From the NCBI RefSeq assembly GCF_011516655.1, contig NZ_WOSV01000002.1:62001-126000 (forward strand): 64,000 nt of DNA, in the 5' to 3' direction. Each line of letters starts with the position of its first letter. Positions within the stretch are counted from its first letter, which is position 1. The translations under genes and the position numbers were made by a program. Positions 45,896 through 56,591 of this stretch are shown here, in pieces. Below the pieces are notes generated by a model. That model saw nothing but the letters and a program-made list of their open reading frames with translations, made no database searches and was not told the origin of the DNA. The DNA is from Acetobacter thailandicus. GTDB lineage: Bacteria > Pseudomonadota > Alphaproteobacteria > Acetobacterales > Acetobacteraceae.

Positions 45896-46611
45896 GCCCG
45901 TGCCTGCCACCATGCCAGAGTTAAACCAGCAAGTGCACCACATGGTACATACCAGCCTTTTGGAAGATACAAATAAGCTGTTATCGCCACAGCAAGGCTA
46001 ACGACCCAGGGCAGACCTGAAAACAGCAGGCCTTTCCACATACCCTTCAGCAATACAAAAAATACAGCCGGAAACGCCATATCAAACCCGTAGCGTGTAA
46101 CATCACCCAAAACCGGCCCAAGGAGAGCCCCCGCAAAGGTTGATAACACCCAGTTAAAATAAAGCATGCCAGCCACACCAGTATAATATGGCAGACTAAA
46201 ACCTCTTTTTTTACAGTCTGACAGACTCAGTGCCCAGGCTTCATCACACATAAAAAATAGACAAACCAGGGCCTTAAACCGTGATAATTTGTTCAGATAA
46301 GGCGCAAAAACAGCCCCCATAAGCAAATGCCGGCTGTTAATCAGAAATGTTACACTCACAATAAGCAGTATATGCGGTGGGGATGTCCATAACCCGATCG
46401 CTGCAAACTCTGAACCACCACCAAAATTAAGACCCGTCATCACCGGCACCTGCCAGGATGACAGATGTTGCATACGAGCCTGCGCGCCAAGCACCAGCCC
46501 AAAGGGAATAAAACTCATTGCAACCGGGAACGAAGTACGCACAGCCCGCCAGAACTCAGATGCGGCTCCCGGGGGGGCATCATCAGCACATGTATTCACA
46601 CTCATCACCAT
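45892..46611 (-). CDS. azlC: AzlC family branched-chain amino acid permease
   Basis: 239 aa, about 7-8 transmembrane helices. AzlC-type core: SFIPFGLVLGAQARM, LNFGGGSEFAAIGLW, INSRHLLMGAVFAPYL and the loop CDEAWALS. ATG 46611 or ATG 46605 may be the start. Divergent from an Lrp/AsnC regulator gene, which is likely its regulator. Confidence 0.93.
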   Translation of the reverse strand: MVMSVNTCADDAPPGAASEFWRAVRTSFPVAMSFIPFGLVLGAQARMQHLSSWQVPVMTGLNFGGGSEFAAIGLWTSPPHILLIVSVTFLINSRHLLMGAVFAPYLNKLSRFKALVCLFFMCDEAWALSLSDCKKRGFSLPYYTGVAGMLYFNWVLSTFAGALLGPVLGDVTRYGFDMAFPAVFFVLLKGMWKGLLFSGLPWVVSLAVAITAYLYLPKGWYVPCGALAGLTLAWWQARA

Positions 46612-46726
46612 AAAATAAAAGCAGCCGAATGTAGCGATAAAGACGTAAAATGTGCTTTCAAAAAATACTTATAAATCTTCTTAAATTAGAATATTAAACT
46701 CTTAATTCTTTTATAAAGAGCATAAT

Positions 46727-47191
46727 ATGCCATACTCTCCCGATGAGATAGACAGACGAATTTTAGTCGCCCTGCAACGTAACGGACGTATCAGCAATAT
46801 CGAGCTGGCCCGGGAAATTGGTTTAACCCCAACCCCCTGCCTGCGCCGTGTGCGCCAGCTTGAAGAAGCCGGTATAATTGATGAGTATGTTGCTCTGCTA
46901 AACCCCGTAAAAATGGGATTTACGACCACGGTGTTTGTCCGCGTCTGGCTTGATGCGCAGGATGAAGATACTGTCAGCCACTTTGTAAAAGTCATTCAGG
47001 CCTCACCTGAGGTCGTTGAATGTCACTTAATGGCGGGAGACTGTGATTTTCTGCTGCGTGTTCTTGTTAAAAGTCTTGAGGCTTACAGGCATTTTCAGTC
47101 AGAATATCTGGCTCGCATTAAAGGCGTACGCAGTCTTAAAACAGATATTCCCATGCAAAAGGTCAAGCTTTCATGGAAACTGCCTTTATAA
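46727..47191 (+). CDS. Lrp/AsnC family transcriptional regulator
   Basis: 154 aa. Helix-turn-helix IDRRILVALQRNGRISNIEL, TPTPCLRRVRQLEEAGIID; RAM domain with VVECHLMAGDCDFLLRVLV. In Bacillus subtilis the Lrp-like AzlB controls azlCD; this gene stands divergently next to azlCD across 115 nt. A leucine-responsive role is therefore likely but inferred. The second Lrp-like gene of the window (28738-29217) is a distinct protein. Confidence 0.93.
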   Translation: MPYSPDEIDRRILVALQRNGRISNIELAREIGLTPTPCLRRVRQLEEAGIIDEYVALLNPVKMGFTTTVFVRVWLDAQDEDTVSHFVKVIQASPEVVECHLMAGDCDFLLRVLVKSLEAYRHFQSEYLARIKGVRSLKTDIPMQKVKLSWKLPL

Positions 47192-47200
47192 GCGGTAAAA

Positions 47201-47234
47201 CCCCTCTCCCTCCGAAACGGAGGAAAGAGGGGGA
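47201..47234 (-). terminator. terminator after the S9 peptidase gene
   Basis: CCCCTCT..CCTCCG-AAA-CGGAGG..AGAGGGG hairpin with a small internal loop. On the reverse strand it is followed by TTTT, so it best serves the S9 gene; it also lies 9 nt behind the convergent lrp gene. Confidence 0.75.
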
Positions 47235-47242
47235 AATAAAAT

Positions 47243-49366
47243 TTACGGCTGATCCATCAGAAACTGAGACAGATAAACAAATTCAAGCGCACGCTCCTGC
47301 GCAACTTCAGGCGCATTTACTGTACCCGAGTGCCCGCCCTGAATATCTTCATAATAATAAAACTTTTTACCCATACTCTGTAGCTTCTCAGCGAAACGAC
47401 GAGCATGTACCGGGCCAACACGATCATCACTGGTCGAGGTAAAAATAAAGGGAACCGGATAGGTCACATCAGCTTTCAGTGACTGCAACGGAGAAATTTT
47501 ACGCAAAAATTCTGCTTCCGATGGCACTGACATAGAACCATATTCCCCAACCCATGAAGCACCGGCTGACATGGTTTCAAAATGCTCCATATCGAGCAGC
47601 GGCACACCAATGATCACAGCTTTCCATAAATCAGGATGCTGCACCATTTCAGCTCCGGCCAGCAGGCCGCCATTAGAGCGGCCACGAATACCAAGATGTT
47701 CTGTTGATGTAATGCCCCGGTGGATGAGGTCTTTACCAACGGCCGCAAAATCATCATAGGCTTTCATCCGCCCTGATTTACGTGCCACCTCGTGCCACTT
47801 TGGCCCGAACTCACCACCGCCACGAATATTGGCAACGACATAAACACCACCACGTTCAAGCCATAGCAGGCCCGTTTCGGGTGCATAAACAGGTGTGTAA
47901 GAAACCTGGAAACCACCATAAGCCGTCATTAATGTCGGGTTTTGGCCATTCATTGGCATGTTACGACGATGAACAATGAAATAAGGCACTTTCACACCAT
48001 CTGTCGATGTTGCCCACAACTGCTCTGTTTCAAGGTCACTCGCATTAAACCGGGCGGGCGCTGCTTTCACCTGGCGTGTCTTTTCTTCTCCCTGCACAAG
48101 CCAGAGTTCGCGTGGCTTAATATAGCTTTCCACACTCACAAAGGCTTCATCTGACTGCGTGCTGGTCGCAGCAACATGCACCGAAGCCATATCTGGCAGG
48201 TTAAGCTGTTCACTCTGCCATGGTTTACCGGCGCCGGCAGTTTTGAATCGGGCAGCGCGACCGCGCACATTATCAAGGAAGCTGATCAGAACAGCACTTT
48301 TAGTAACACCGATATCCTCAACAGCCTGAGTGGCTGATGGGGTAAAAACAATTTCGGCGCTCTGAACGGTATTCTCCGGGTCAACAGAGACCACACTGCC
48401 GGCAGGTATAGTTGGAAGACCTTCGCGCTTCCAGTCTTCATTCACAGAGAAGATCAGACGACCATTCAGCAGCCCCTGTACGTCAGCCTTTTCTGGTATG
48501 CTCAGCCAGTGCAGCGTATTACCGTCAAGCACAGCAAAACGCACTTCAAAGAAAGTCACCCGACGAGAAACAAGCACCAGGCGATGCCCCTGGCCATCTG
48601 TCAGGGCAAGCGTTTCAACGCTGATATCAGAAGGCTGGCCACGATAAACCTCCTGCGCCTGTGCCGGAGACTGCCCCCGCTCAACCTTTTTAACCACAAA
48701 TGGATAGCCTGACGCTGTCAGGTCTGTTCCTTTTCCGTCCCAGTCACGTGCAAGCAGAATAGTATTGTCATCAAGCCAGGTTGCATTCTGTTTTGAACGG
48801 GAAAATTCAAAACCATTCTCTTTAACAAACTGACCTGTCTTTGTATTAAACTCGCGCAGCGTTACGGCATCTTCACCACCATCTGACAGCGCAATCAGAC
48901 ATTTCTCATCTGCCGGGTTAAGACAGCTGGTTCCCTGAAAAACCCAGTTTTTATGGTCCTGCTTTGAGAGCGCATCAAAATCAATTTTTGTCTGCCATGA
49001 CGGGTCAGAAGACAAATAAGACTCAAGTGTAGCCGCCCGCCATATACCGTGAGGGTGCTGCGCATCCTGCCAGAAATTCCAGATACCACCAGCAAAAAAA
49101 TCAGGAGAAGGCAATCTGTCTGGTGCCTGTAAAACACTCAGTGTTTTATCGTAAAACTCCTGATAGCGTTTATCTTTTTCAAGCTCACTGGTCGTTTTGT
49201 TATTCTGTGCCCTGACCCACTCAAGAGCTTTAGCACCGTGAATATCACTCAGAAAAGCTGTGTTATTTTGCTTATTTACAGCCTGTGTCGCAGCGCTGCA
49301 TGGCACAGTAGCGGCAACCGCCAGAACAGACACGGCAGATGCCAGCAACCAACCTCTTAAATTCAT
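47243..49366 (-). CDS. secreted prolyl oligopeptidase family serine peptidase (S9A)
   Basis: 707 aa. A signal peptide (LLASAVSVLAVAATVPCSAA) sends it to the periplasm. Seven-bladed beta-propeller domain (about 80-430), then an alpha/beta hydrolase domain. Catalytic Ser is in GIRGRSNGGLLAG, Asp in TSTSDDRVGPVHARR and His in QGGHSG. The substrate pocket is of the prolyl oligopeptidase type (NIRGGGEFGPKWH). It cleaves short peptides, often after proline. Single gene, no evident partners. Confidence 0.93.
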   Translation of the reverse strand: MNLRGWLLASAVSVLAVAATVPCSAATQAVNKQNNTAFLSDIHGAKALEWVRAQNNKTTSELEKDKRYQEFYDKTLSVLQAPDRLPSPDFFAGGIWNFWQDAQHPHGIWRAATLESYLSSDPSWQTKIDFDALSKQDHKNWVFQGTSCLNPADEKCLIALSDGGEDAVTLREFNTKTGQFVKENGFEFSRSKQNATWLDDNTILLARDWDGKGTDLTASGYPFVVKKVERGQSPAQAQEVYRGQPSDISVETLALTDGQGHRLVLVSRRVTFFEVRFAVLDGNTLHWLSIPEKADVQGLLNGRLIFSVNEDWKREGLPTIPAGSVVSVDPENTVQSAEIVFTPSATQAVEDIGVTKSAVLISFLDNVRGRAARFKTAGAGKPWQSEQLNLPDMASVHVAATSTQSDEAFVSVESYIKPRELWLVQGEEKTRQVKAAPARFNASDLETEQLWATSTDGVKVPYFIVHRRNMPMNGQNPTLMTAYGGFQVSYTPVYAPETGLLWLERGGVYVVANIRGGGEFGPKWHEVARKSGRMKAYDDFAAVGKDLIHRGITSTEHLGIRGRSNGGLLAGAEMVQHPDLWKAVIIGVPLLDMEHFETMSAGASWVGEYGSMSVPSEAEFLRKISPLQSLKADVTYPVPFIFTSTSDDRVGPVHARRFAEKLQSMGKKFYYYEDIQGGHSGTVNAPEVAQERALEFVYLSQFLMDQP

Positions 49367-49502
49367 AGAACACCCTTTTCTCTACACCGGTAATAAAGCC
49401 CTTATATGCAAAGGAAGAATGTAACAGCAGCAGAATGATTGCAATAACTATGTCTGCTCTGCGTTTAACGTCACAAGGACGGAAATTTCAAAATTCATTT
49501 TA

Positions 49503-49553
49503 AATAAAAAAGCTGACTTCTGAAATAATGAATATTTTCAAAAGCCAGCTTTA
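49503..49553 (-). terminator. terminator of the leuCDB operon
   Basis: On the reverse strand a two-part stem (AAAGCTGACTT 49509-49519 with AAGCCAGCTTT 49542-49552, one mismatch, then TGAAA/TTTCA) is followed by TTTTTTATTTA. It starts about 20 nt after the leuB stop. Confidence 0.85.
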
Positions 49554-49572
49554 TCAAACACGTTAGATTTTA

Positions 49573-50688
49573 TCAGGCCGCAGCATTAAGGACTTCAATA
49601 ATAGCTTTACCCATTTCTGATGTACTCACAGCTTTCTGCCCGGCACCAGCGATATCAGCCGTACGCAGGCCACTGGCCAGAACAGCGGAGACTGCGTTTT
49701 CGATCTCCTGCGCAGCATCCTGAAGGTTAAGTGAATAACGCAGCAGCATGGCAAAAGACAAAATTTGTGCAAGCGGGTTGGCAATACCTTTGCCTGCAAT
49801 ATCTGGCGCACTGCCATGAATAGGCTCATAAAGCGCCGGGAACTTCCCGCTTTCATCAGCAACACCCAGTGTCGCTGATGGCAACATCCCCAGGCTGCCT
49901 GTCAGCATAGAAGCAAGGTCTGACAACAAATCACCAAACAGATTACCCGTGACAATCACATCAAACTGGCGCGGATTTCTGACCAGCTGCATAGCACAGT
50001 TATCAGCCAGCATATGAGACAGCTCAACGTCCTGATATTCGCGGGCATGCAATTCGGTTACGACCTCTTTCCACAAAAGACCGCTTTCCATCACGTTGCA
50101 TTTCTCAACTGAGCAGACACGACCCTGACGCTTCCGTGCCAGATCAAAAGCAACACGGGCAACACGCTCAATTTCAGATGTTGTATAAACTTCTGTATTG
50201 ATGCCTTTTTTACTGCCATCAGACAAAGTCTCGATACCGCGCGGGCTGCCAAAATAAATACCGCCGACACTTTCACGTACAATCATGATGTCGAGGCCCT
50301 GCACAACTTCAGGGCGGAGCGTGCTGGCATCAACCAGCGCGTCAAACACCTGAGCCGGACGCAGGTTAGCAAATAAAGCCAGCTCCTGACGCAGTTTAAG
50401 AATAGCCAGTTCAGGCCGCTTTTCAAACCCGACATGAGCCCAGCGCGGGTCACCAACTGAGCCGAACAGAACTGCATCAGCGGCCCATGCTTTCTCAATC
50501 ACCTCATCACGGATCGGCACACCATATTTCTCAAGTGATGCCCCCCCAACCAGGTCTTCTGACACCTCGAAAGAAAGACCGCGCTTCTGTTCAAGCCACG
50601 TCATGATGTGACGCACTTCCTGCATCACTTCGGGGCCAATTCCGTCACCAGGCAGCACAAGAAGCTTTTTAGGTGATTGAGCAGTCAT
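49573..50688 (-). CDS. leuB: 3-isopropylmalate dehydrogenase
   Basis: Third enzyme of leucine synthesis: NAD-dependent oxidative decarboxylation of 3-isopropylmalate. 371 aa. Motifs [48 protein letters not shown] and [20 protein letters not shown], then [20 protein letters not shown]. Last gene of leuCDB; 20 nt after leuD, with a terminator behind. Confidence 0.98.
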   Translation of the reverse strand: MTAQSPKKLLVLPGDGIGPEVMQEVRHIMTWLEQKRGLSFEVSEDLVGGASLEKYGVPIRDEVIEKAWAADAVLFGSVGDPRWAHVGFEKRPELAILKLRQELALFANLRPAQVFDALVDASTLRPEVVQGLDIMIVRESVGGIYFGSPRGIETLSDGSKKGINTEVYTTSEIERVARVAFDLARKRQGRVCSVEKCNVMESGLLWKEVVTELHAREYQDVELSHMLADNCAMQLVRNPRQFDVIVTGNLFGDLLSDLASMLTGSLGMLPSATLGVADESGKFPALYEPIHGSAPDIAGKGIANPLAQILSFAMLLRYSLNLQDAAQEIENAVSAVLASGLRTADIAGAGQKAVSTSEMGKAIIEVLNAAA

Positions 50689-50708
50689 GAACTTCTCCAG
50701 TCAGTAAG

Positions 50709-51332
50709 TCAGTCTATAGAAATTGTGGGAACCCAGGGGCGGTCGTGAGCAACCTGCTCTTCATAGGTGTCGATACGCTTTTCATGCAAAAGAGTCTGGC
50801 CAATATCATCAAGGCCCTCAATCAGCATGTGTTTACGGAACGGGTCGATCTCAAACGGAATTTCTTTACCATCCGGGCGAATAACAACCTGACGTGGCAA
50901 ATCAACAGTCAGACGGGCGTTGCTGCCCATACGGGCATCTTCCATCAGAGCGTCGCACAGCTCACGCGGCAGGCATATCGGCAAGATGCCATTTTTAAAG
51001 CAGTTATTGAAAAAGATATCCGCAAAAGATGGCGCAATAACACAGCGAATACCGAAATCAAGCAGGGCCCAGGGCGCATGTTCACGTGAAGAGCCGCAGC
51101 CAAGGTTATCATGCGTTATCAGAATTTCTGCATGACGCCATGGCAGCTGATTGAGAACAAAGTCAGGGTTTTCTGTACCATCAGGATGATAGCGCATGCT
51201 GTCAAAGGCATGCTTACCAAGCCCGGTACGCTTTGTTGTTTTAAGAAAGCGGGCAGGAATAATTTTATCGGTGTCGATATTAGCTTCAGGCAGTGCTGCT
51301 GCTACTGCGGATAAGGATGTAAATTTTTCCAT
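50709..51332 (-). CDS. leuD: 3-isopropylmalate dehydratase small subunit
   Basis: 207 aa, swivel domain of the isopropylmalate isomerase, which interconverts 2- and 3-isopropylmalate with LeuC. Signatures [40 protein letters not shown] and [17 protein letters not shown]. Its ATG shares one base with the leuC stop, so it is coupled to leuC. Confidence 0.97.
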   Translation of the reverse strand: MEKFTSLSAVAAALPEANIDTDKIIPARFLKTTKRTGLGKHAFDSMRYHPDGTENPDFVLNQLPWRHAEILITHDNLGCGSSREHAPWALLDFGIRCVIAPSFADIFFNNCFKNGILPICLPRELCDALMEDARMGSNARLTVDLPRQVVIRPDGKEIPFEIDPFRKHMLIEGLDDIGQTLLHEKRIDTYEEQVAHDRPWVPTISID

Positions 51333-52735
51333 CAGATCAGCTCCCTCACATCAGTCAGGCATCCGGTCACAGCTGCTGCTGCTGCCATAGCCGGCGAGAG
51401 CAGATGTGTACGACCAGCCGGCCCCTGACGTCCTTCAAAATTACGGTTCGAGGTTGAAGCACAACGCTGCTGCGGTGTCAGGCGGTCAGGGTTCATGCCC
51501 AGGCACATTGAGCAGCCAGCCTCACGCCATTCAAACCCTGCATCAAGGAAAATTTTATCCAGCCCTTCCTGCTCAGCCTGCTGTTTCACCAGACCTGACC
51601 CGGGCACAATCATGGCACGAACACCCTCTGCCACCTTACGGCCGGCAGCGACATGAGCAACGGCACGCAAATCTTCAATACGGCTGTTAGTACATGAACC
51701 AATAAAGACAACATCGACAGGCACACCAGCTATAGTCTGCCCGGCTTCGAGCCCCATATACTCAAGCATACGACGACGCTGCACTTTCACAGCCTCATCT
51801 GTTTCCTGCTCGGGGTCCGGCACTGTGCCGGTAATAGAAACAACCGTTTCAGGGCTGGTACCCCATGTCAGGGACGGTGCGATATCCTCAGCGCGCAGCG
51901 TTATTTCTTTGTCAAAATGCGCACCTTCGTCAGAGGCAAGCGTGCGCCAGTATGCAACAGCCTTGTCGAAATCATCACCTTTAGGAGCAAACGGACGGTT
52001 TCTGACATACTCAAATGTCACATCGTCAGGAGCAACCATGCCTGCACGTGCGCCGGCCTCAATCGACATATTACAGATCGTCATACGACCAGCCATATCA
52101 AGACCACGGATGGCTGAACCGGCAAATTCAATAACGTGACCCGTGCCACCTGCTGTGCCGATATGCCCGATAATCGCAAGCATAATATCTTTAGCCGAAA
52201 CGCCGTTGCCTGGTGTGCCTTCAACCGTCACACGCATATTTCTGGCCGGACGCTGCAAAATAGTCTGCGTTGCCATTACATGCTCAACTTCTGACGTACC
52301 AATACCAAAAGCAAGCGAACCCATAGCACCATGGGTGGAGGTGTGAGAATCACCACAGACAATAGTCATACCAGGCAGAGAAATGCCCTGCTCGGGGCCA
52401 ACAACATGCACAATGCCCTGACTGGAAGAAAGCAGCGGAAAATAAGGAACACCGAACTCTTTAACATTACGTTCAAGCGTTTCGATCTGATTACGGCTGT
52501 CTTCTTCTTCAATCGGCTGGCTACGGTCAGAAGTAGGCACGTTATGGTCAACCACAGCGACCGTTTTTTCAGGGTGACGCAAACGGCGCCCGGCAAGACG
52601 CAAGCCCTCAAATGCCTGAGGGCTGGTCACTTCATGCACAAGGTGGCGGTCGATATAAAGAATAGAAGTACCATCGGGCAATGTCTCGACAACATGATGA
52701 TCCCAGATTTTGTCGAACAGCGTACGCGGCGCCAT
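51332..52735 (-). CDS. leuC: 3-isopropylmalate dehydratase large subunit
   Basis: 467 aa aconitase-type subunit carrying the 4Fe-4S cluster. Cluster Cys residues are in [18 protein letters not shown] and [33 protein letters not shown] and the catalytic [13 protein letters not shown] are also typical. ATG 52735 with GGGGAAGG upstream. First gene of leuCDB. The 170-nt leader shows no run of Leu codons, so I see no attenuation peptide; a small GCAGC/GCTGC hairpin is present. Confidence 0.98.
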   Translation of the reverse strand: MAPRTLFDKIWDHHVVETLPDGTSILYIDRHLVHEVTSPQAFEGLRLAGRRLRHPEKTVAVVDHNVPTSDRSQPIEEEDSRNQIETLERNVKEFGVPYFPLLSSSQGIVHVVGPEQGISLPGMTIVCGDSHTSTHGAMGSLAFGIGTSEVEHVMATQTILQRPARNMRVTVEGTPGNGVSAKDIMLAIIGHIGTAGGTGHVIEFAGSAIRGLDMAGRMTICNMSIEAGARAGMVAPDDVTFEYVRNRPFAPKGDDFDKAVAYWRTLASDEGAHFDKEITLRAEDIAPSLTWGTSPETVVSITGTVPDPEQETDEAVKVQRRRMLEYMGLEAGQTIAGVPVDVVFIGSCTNSRIEDLRAVAHVAAGRKVAEGVRAMIVPGSGLVKQQAEQEGLDKIFLDAGFEWREAGCSMCLGMNPDRLTPQQRCASTSNRNFEGRQGPAGRTHLLSPAMAAAAAVTGCLTDVRELI

Positions 52736-52903
52736 GGTCCTTCCCCTTTTCGTATACCGGCCTGATTATTTCCGCAGCACCCGAGCTGCCCTGACCGGCC
52801 TTATCGTTCGTTTCTTATATGTGCCTTTTTATGTCCCGGCTACAGACAGAGCAGAGATAAAAAAGCGAATGTGAGCTGTCTGTCAGTTTTTTAATATGAC
52901 CAT

Positions 52904-52936
52904 AAAAAAACCCGGCTGCAAAACGCGGCCGGGCTT
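52904..52936 (-). terminator. terminator of the rpsP-rplS operon
   Basis: On the reverse strand CCCGGC...GCCGGG with flanking pairs, then seven T. Starts about 35 nt after the rplS stop and separates it from leuC. Confidence 0.92.
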
Positions 52937-52971
52937 TCTCATGCAACGAAACTGACTGGTTACAGTCTGTT

Positions 52972-53358
52972 TCAGCTGGCAGCAGCAGGTGCCACCACGT
53001 CACGGGGACGTTCTGCAATACGAGCAGACTTACCGCTACGGCCACGCAGATAGTACAGTTTTGCACGACGCACTTTACCACGACGTACAACTTTAATTTC
53101 TGCAATGATGGGTCCATAAAGCGGGAAAATACGCTCTACACCTTCACCGTTAGAAATTTTACGCACTGTGAAGTTGCTGTTCAGCCCGCGGTTAGAGCGT
53201 GCAATCACAACACCTTCGAATGCCTGAACGCGCTTACGCTCGCCTTCGACAACATGCACAGAAACGCGAACCGTGTCACCGGCTGCAAATTCTGGCACAG
53301 GGCGTGCTGCTGTAAGACGTGCAATCTCGGCAGCTTCATACTGCTGAATAATATTCAT
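52972..53358 (-). CDS. rplS: 50S ribosomal protein L19
   Basis: 128 aa from ATG 53358, [20 protein letters not shown]. Core: [46 protein letters not shown]-like (here [20 protein letters not shown]) and [15 protein letters not shown]. The open frame continues 89 codons upstream through the trmD C-terminus in another frame and is not used. Last gene of the ffh-rpsP-rimM-trmD-rplS operon. Confidence 0.97.
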   Translation of the reverse strand: MNIIQQYEAAEIARLTAARPVPEFAAGDTVRVSVHVVEGERKRVQAFEGVVIARSNRGLNSNFTVRKISNGEGVERIFPLYGPIIAEIKVVRRGKVRRAKLYYLRGRSGKSARIAERPRDVVAPAAAS

Positions 53359-53386
53359 ATTCCGTAATCCTTCCTCAAACCCCGGT

Positions 53387-54124
53387 TTAGCCTGCCTGGC
53401 CGGACATTCCGGCAGCAGTCTCATTTTTTTCTCTGCGAGCCAGCCAGGCAGACCACAGGTCCGGCCTTCTTTCCCGCGTTGTCTCTTCAGCCTTTTTCTG
53501 CCGCCAGGCAGCAATGGCAGCATGATTACCAGAAAGCAGAACATCCGGCACTTTACGCCCCTGCCACTCAGCAGGACGTGTATAATGCGGATACTCCAGC
53601 AGACCGTCGGAAAAACTTTCCTCAACCCCGCTCTGGTCGCTGCCCATCACACCAGGCAGCAAACGCACACATGCATCCAGAAAGACCTGAGCCGCTGCTT
53701 CCCCACCCGACAGAACATAATCCCCGACAGAGACCTGTTCCACATTGTGGGCTTCAAGCACCCGCTCATCCACACCTTCAAAGCGGCCACACATCAGAAC
53801 AACACCCGGAGCACCGGCATAACGGACAACATCTTTCTGACGCAGAGGTGTTCCTCTGGGTGTCAGAAAAACCCGGGGAACATCCGCCGGGGCATCAACA
53901 GCCGAAAAAGCTGCATCAGCAACATCTGCCCGTATAACCATACCTGCACCACCACCAAACGGCGTATCATCCACCGCACGGTGCCGGCCAAGCCCACACT
54001 GACGCAAATCATATGTGCTGCATGACCAGGTTTTGTTCTCAAGCGCACGACCTGCAAGAGAGATACCCAGCACACCCGGAAACGCTTCAGGAAAAAGCGT
54101 CATAACCGTAGCCTGCCAGGTCAT
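53387..54124 (-). CDS. trmD: tRNA (guanine37-N1)-methyltransferase
   Basis: Methylates G37 next to the anticodon, preventing frameshifting. 245 aa. SPOUT fold with the deep-knot motifs [13 protein letters not shown] and [32 protein letters not shown] and [20 protein letters not shown] are also typical. Its ATG overlaps the rimM stop (ATGA). rplS starts 28 nt later. Confidence 0.97.
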   Translation of the reverse strand: MTWQATVMTLFPEAFPGVLGISLAGRALENKTWSCSTYDLRQCGLGRHRAVDDTPFGGGAGMVIRADVADAAFSAVDAPADVPRVFLTPRGTPLRQKDVVRYAGAPGVVLMCGRFEGVDERVLEAHNVEQVSVGDYVLSGGEAAAQVFLDACVRLLPGVMGSDQSGVEESFSDGLLEYPHYTRPAEWQGRKVPDVLLSGNHAAIAAWRQKKAEETTRERRPDLWSAWLARREKNETAAGMSGQAG

Positions 54125-54660
54125 ACCTGCTGCTCCGCTGACCGTCCCGAAACACCCTGCCCTTCTTCGCCTGAAACCTCAGCAGGACGAACAATACGAA
54201 CTGTCCGCGCGGCAAGGTCAACCTCAGGCACACAGGCACGGGTGAAAGGGATAATCAGACCACCTTCAATCTCCAGGCTGGCACCACCACCGTAATCATG
54301 AACCATCAGGATACGCCCGAGAGAAGCTGTACCTTCCCAGGCCTCCATTCCGATCAGATCTGAATGATAGAACTCTTCCTCTTCAGTCTCGGGCAAAAGA
54401 TCCCGGGAGACATACAGGCGCGTATTAACCAGAGCCTGCGCTGCTGTGCGATCAGATATCAGGTTGCCGCGTGCATCACGCAGCTCCGCAACACCATCAG
54501 CACCACGCCAGCGCAGAGACCATGACCGCCCCTGCTCGTCCTGAAGAGCCTCATACTCCTCCAGTGTTGCAGGGTCATCTGCATAGCTATGCACACGCAC
54601 AAGGCCGCGCACACCATGAGCTTTCCCTATAACACCAATTAATATGAGGTCTGAACGCAT
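54121..54660 (-). CDS. rimM: 16S rRNA processing protein RimM
   Basis: Assists maturation of the 30S head. 179 aa with the RimM N-terminal barrel ([40 protein letters not shown]) and the PRC-barrel ([40 protein letters not shown]). The C-terminus is extended by a Ser/Glu/Gly-rich tail. 24 nt downstream of rpsP. Confidence 0.96.
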   Translation of the reverse strand: MRSDLILIGVIGKAHGVRGLVRVHSYADDPATLEEYEALQDEQGRSWSLRWRGADGVAELRDARGNLISDRTAAQALVNTRLYVSRDLLPETEEEEFYHSDLIGMEAWEGTASLGRILMVHDYGGGASLEIEGGLIIPFTRACVPEVDLAARTVRIVRPAEVSGEEGQGVSGRSAEQQV

Positions 54661-54684
54661 AATCTGCTTTTCTCGTTTTCAGAC

Positions 54685-55032
54685 TCAGGCTGCTGCTGCA
54701 GCTTTAGCAGCAGCTTCAGCGCGTGCCTGAGCTTTTTTCTTTGGCGCAGACTGTTTTGGCTGCTCAGCGTAAGCTGGTTTTGGTGCCAGACCAGCATGAC
54801 CCAGGAAACGGGCAACACGGTCAGTTGGCTGGGCACCCTGTGACAGCCAGTGCGTGATGCGCTCGTTAATCAGACGTACGCGGTCAGCGTGCTCTGATGG
54901 CAGCATTGGGTTGTAAGCGCCAACTTTCTCGATAAAGCGACCATCGCGGGGTGAACGGCTGTCAGCTACTACAATGTGGTAGTAAGGACGTTTTTTTGCA
55001 CCAGCGCGAGCAAGGCGAATTTTAAGACTCAT
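54685..55032 (-). CDS. rpsP: 30S ribosomal protein S16
   Basis: 115 aa, [40 protein letters not shown] and [20 protein letters not shown]. The C-terminal extension rich in Ala/Lys is usual in alphas. 45 nt downstream of ffh. Confidence 0.98.
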   Translation of the reverse strand: MSLKIRLARAGAKKRPYYHIVVADSRSPRDGRFIEKVGAYNPMLPSEHADRVRLINERITHWLSQGAQPTDRVARFLGHAGLAPKPAYAEQPKQSAPKKKAQARAEAAAKAAAAA

Positions 55033-55077
55033 TCAGACTTCTCCAGATCTATACAAATTCAGACAAAAACAAACTGA

Positions 55078-56475
55078 TCAGCGAAAGGGGCGACCGCCAC
55101 CACCAGGTGGACCATTCCCCATTCCTTTCGGCATGAGCGCAGATAAGCCCTGGCGCATAAGACCTTTCACGCCCAGCTTGCTAAAACGCTTCATCATATC
55201 GGACATCATTCCAAACTGCTTGAGCAGCTTATTGACATCCTGAACTGTCGTCCCTGACCCGGCAGCAATACGTTTTTTACGTGACGCCTTGATAATAGCA
55301 GGCGTTTTGCGCTCTTTTCTGGTCATGGAAGAAATAATTGCAAGGTGTTTATTAAGAATGCTCGTATCGAGCTCCTTATCACCCATTGCTTCTTTAACTT
55401 TGTTCATACCTGGCAGCATGCCCATGATGCCGGAAATGGAACCCATTTTGCTGATCTGACGAATTTGCGAGGCATAATCGTCAAGATCGAACTTACCGGC
55501 CATCATTTTTTTGGCCAGGCGTTCGCCCTCTTCATGATCGAGGGTATCAGCCGCTTTTTCTACCAGGCCGGCAATATCGCCAAGGCCAAGAATACGACCA
55601 GCAACACGCTCAGGATGGAACTCTTCCAGAGCATCAAGCTTCTCACCAGAGCCCGTCAGTTTAATCGGTGCGCCGGTAATTGCCTTCATCGACAGTGCTG
55701 CACCACCGCGTGCGTCACCATCCATTCGGGTCATGACCACACCGGTAACACCGACTGCCTCGTTAAAGGCTTTGGCTGTATTCACCGCATCCTGACCGGT
55801 CATGGCGTCAACAACCAGCAATGTTTCAGCCGGGTTTGTCACCGCGCGCACCTGACGCACTTCATCCATCAGCACTTCATCGATGGAGAGGCGACCAGCC
55901 GTATCAAGAATAACGACGTCAAACCCTTCGAGGCGTGCTGTTTCCATTGCGCGACGCGCAATATCAACAGGGCTCTGACCAGGGACAATTGACAATGACG
56001 GTACTGCCGCCTGCTTTGCCAGCTGTTCAAGCTGAAGCTGCGCGGCTGGCCGCTGGGTATCAAGCGAGGCCAGAAGAACTTTTTTACGCTCGCGGTTTTT
56101 AAGCCAGAGAGCAATTTTACCTGATGTCGTAGTTTTACCGGACCCCTGCAAACCTACCATCAGCACCGGAACCGGCGGGACAGCATTCAGGTTGAGGGGA
56201 ACTGCACCGGCACCACCAAGTGCATCAATCAGGGCATCGTTAACGATTTTCGCAACAGCCTGACCGGGAGAAATGCTCTCAAGCACCTCGGCGCCGACTG
56301 CCCGCTCTTTTACTTTATTAACAAAGTCACGAACAACAGGAAGCGCCACGTCTGCATCCAGCATAGCCAGACGCACTTCGCGCATTGCCTCTATAACGTC
56401 CGCCTCAGACAGCGCACCACGTTTGGCGAGTCCGTCAAAAACTCCGGATAGCCTGCCTGAAAGAGCCTCGAACAA
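55078..56475 (-). CDS. ffh: signal recognition particle protein Ffh
   Basis: GTPase that targets nascent membrane proteins to FtsY. 465 aa if started at the TTG at 56473-56475, which gives the normal N-terminus (L/M)FEALSGRLSGVFDGL; the open frame reaches 56517 through unconserved codons. NG domain with GLQGSGKTTTSGK, DTAGRLSIDE, TRMDGDARGGAA; M domain with the methionine-rich QISKMGSISGIMGMLPGMNK and MTRKERKTPAIIKASRKKRI. First gene of the ffh-rpsP-rimM-trmD-rplS operon. A terminator-like hairpin lies 24 nt before the start. Confidence 0.96.
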   Translation of the reverse strand: MFEALSGRLSGVFDGLAKRGALSEADVIEAMREVRLAMLDADVALPVVRDFVNKVKERAVGAEVLESISPGQAVAKIVNDALIDALGGAGAVPLNLNAVPPVPVLMVGLQGSGKTTTSGKIALWLKNRERKKVLLASLDTQRPAAQLQLEQLAKQAAVPSLSIVPGQSPVDIARRAMETARLEGFDVVILDTAGRLSIDEVLMDEVRQVRAVTNPAETLLVVDAMTGQDAVNTAKAFNEAVGVTGVVMTRMDGDARGGAALSMKAITGAPIKLTGSGEKLDALEEFHPERVAGRILGLGDIAGLVEKAADTLDHEEGERLAKKMMAGKFDLDDYASQIRQISKMGSISGIMGMLPGMNKVKEAMGDKELDTSILNKHLAIISSMTRKERKTPAIIKASRKKRIAAGSGTTVQDVNKLLKQFGMMSDMMKRFSKLGVKGLMRQGLSALMPKGMGNGPPGGGGRPFR

Positions 56476-56499
56476 TGGCCTGTTACTCCATGCAAAAAT

Positions 56500-56531
56500 C
56501 CACCACTGCGCGAACACTCGCGGAGTGGTGG
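56500..56531 (-). promoter_or_regulatory. hairpin in the ffh leader, possible attenuator
   Basis: On the reverse strand CCACCACT...AGTGGTGG (8 bp) with an inner CGCG/CGCG, 6-nt loop, followed by ATTTTTG, ending about 24 nt before the ffh start codon. Stem plus T run resemble an intrinsic terminator placed in the 5' leader rather than behind a gene. The upstream Spy-like gene stops at 56592, so it may instead end that transcript. Confidence 0.5.
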
Positions 56532-56591
56532 TCCTGTGATTTAACAGAGGGGTTAAGCCACCCCCCCGAACAAGTCAAGAAAAACTATATA

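Noticed and set aside
52736..52903. Possible leucine attenuator ahead of leuC
   Set aside because: No short frame with clustered Leu codons and no terminator/antiterminator pair; only a small GCAGC/GCTGC hairpin.
55345..55992. Open frame of 215 codons on the forward strand
   Set aside because: Antisense to ffh; His/Phe-rich shadow.
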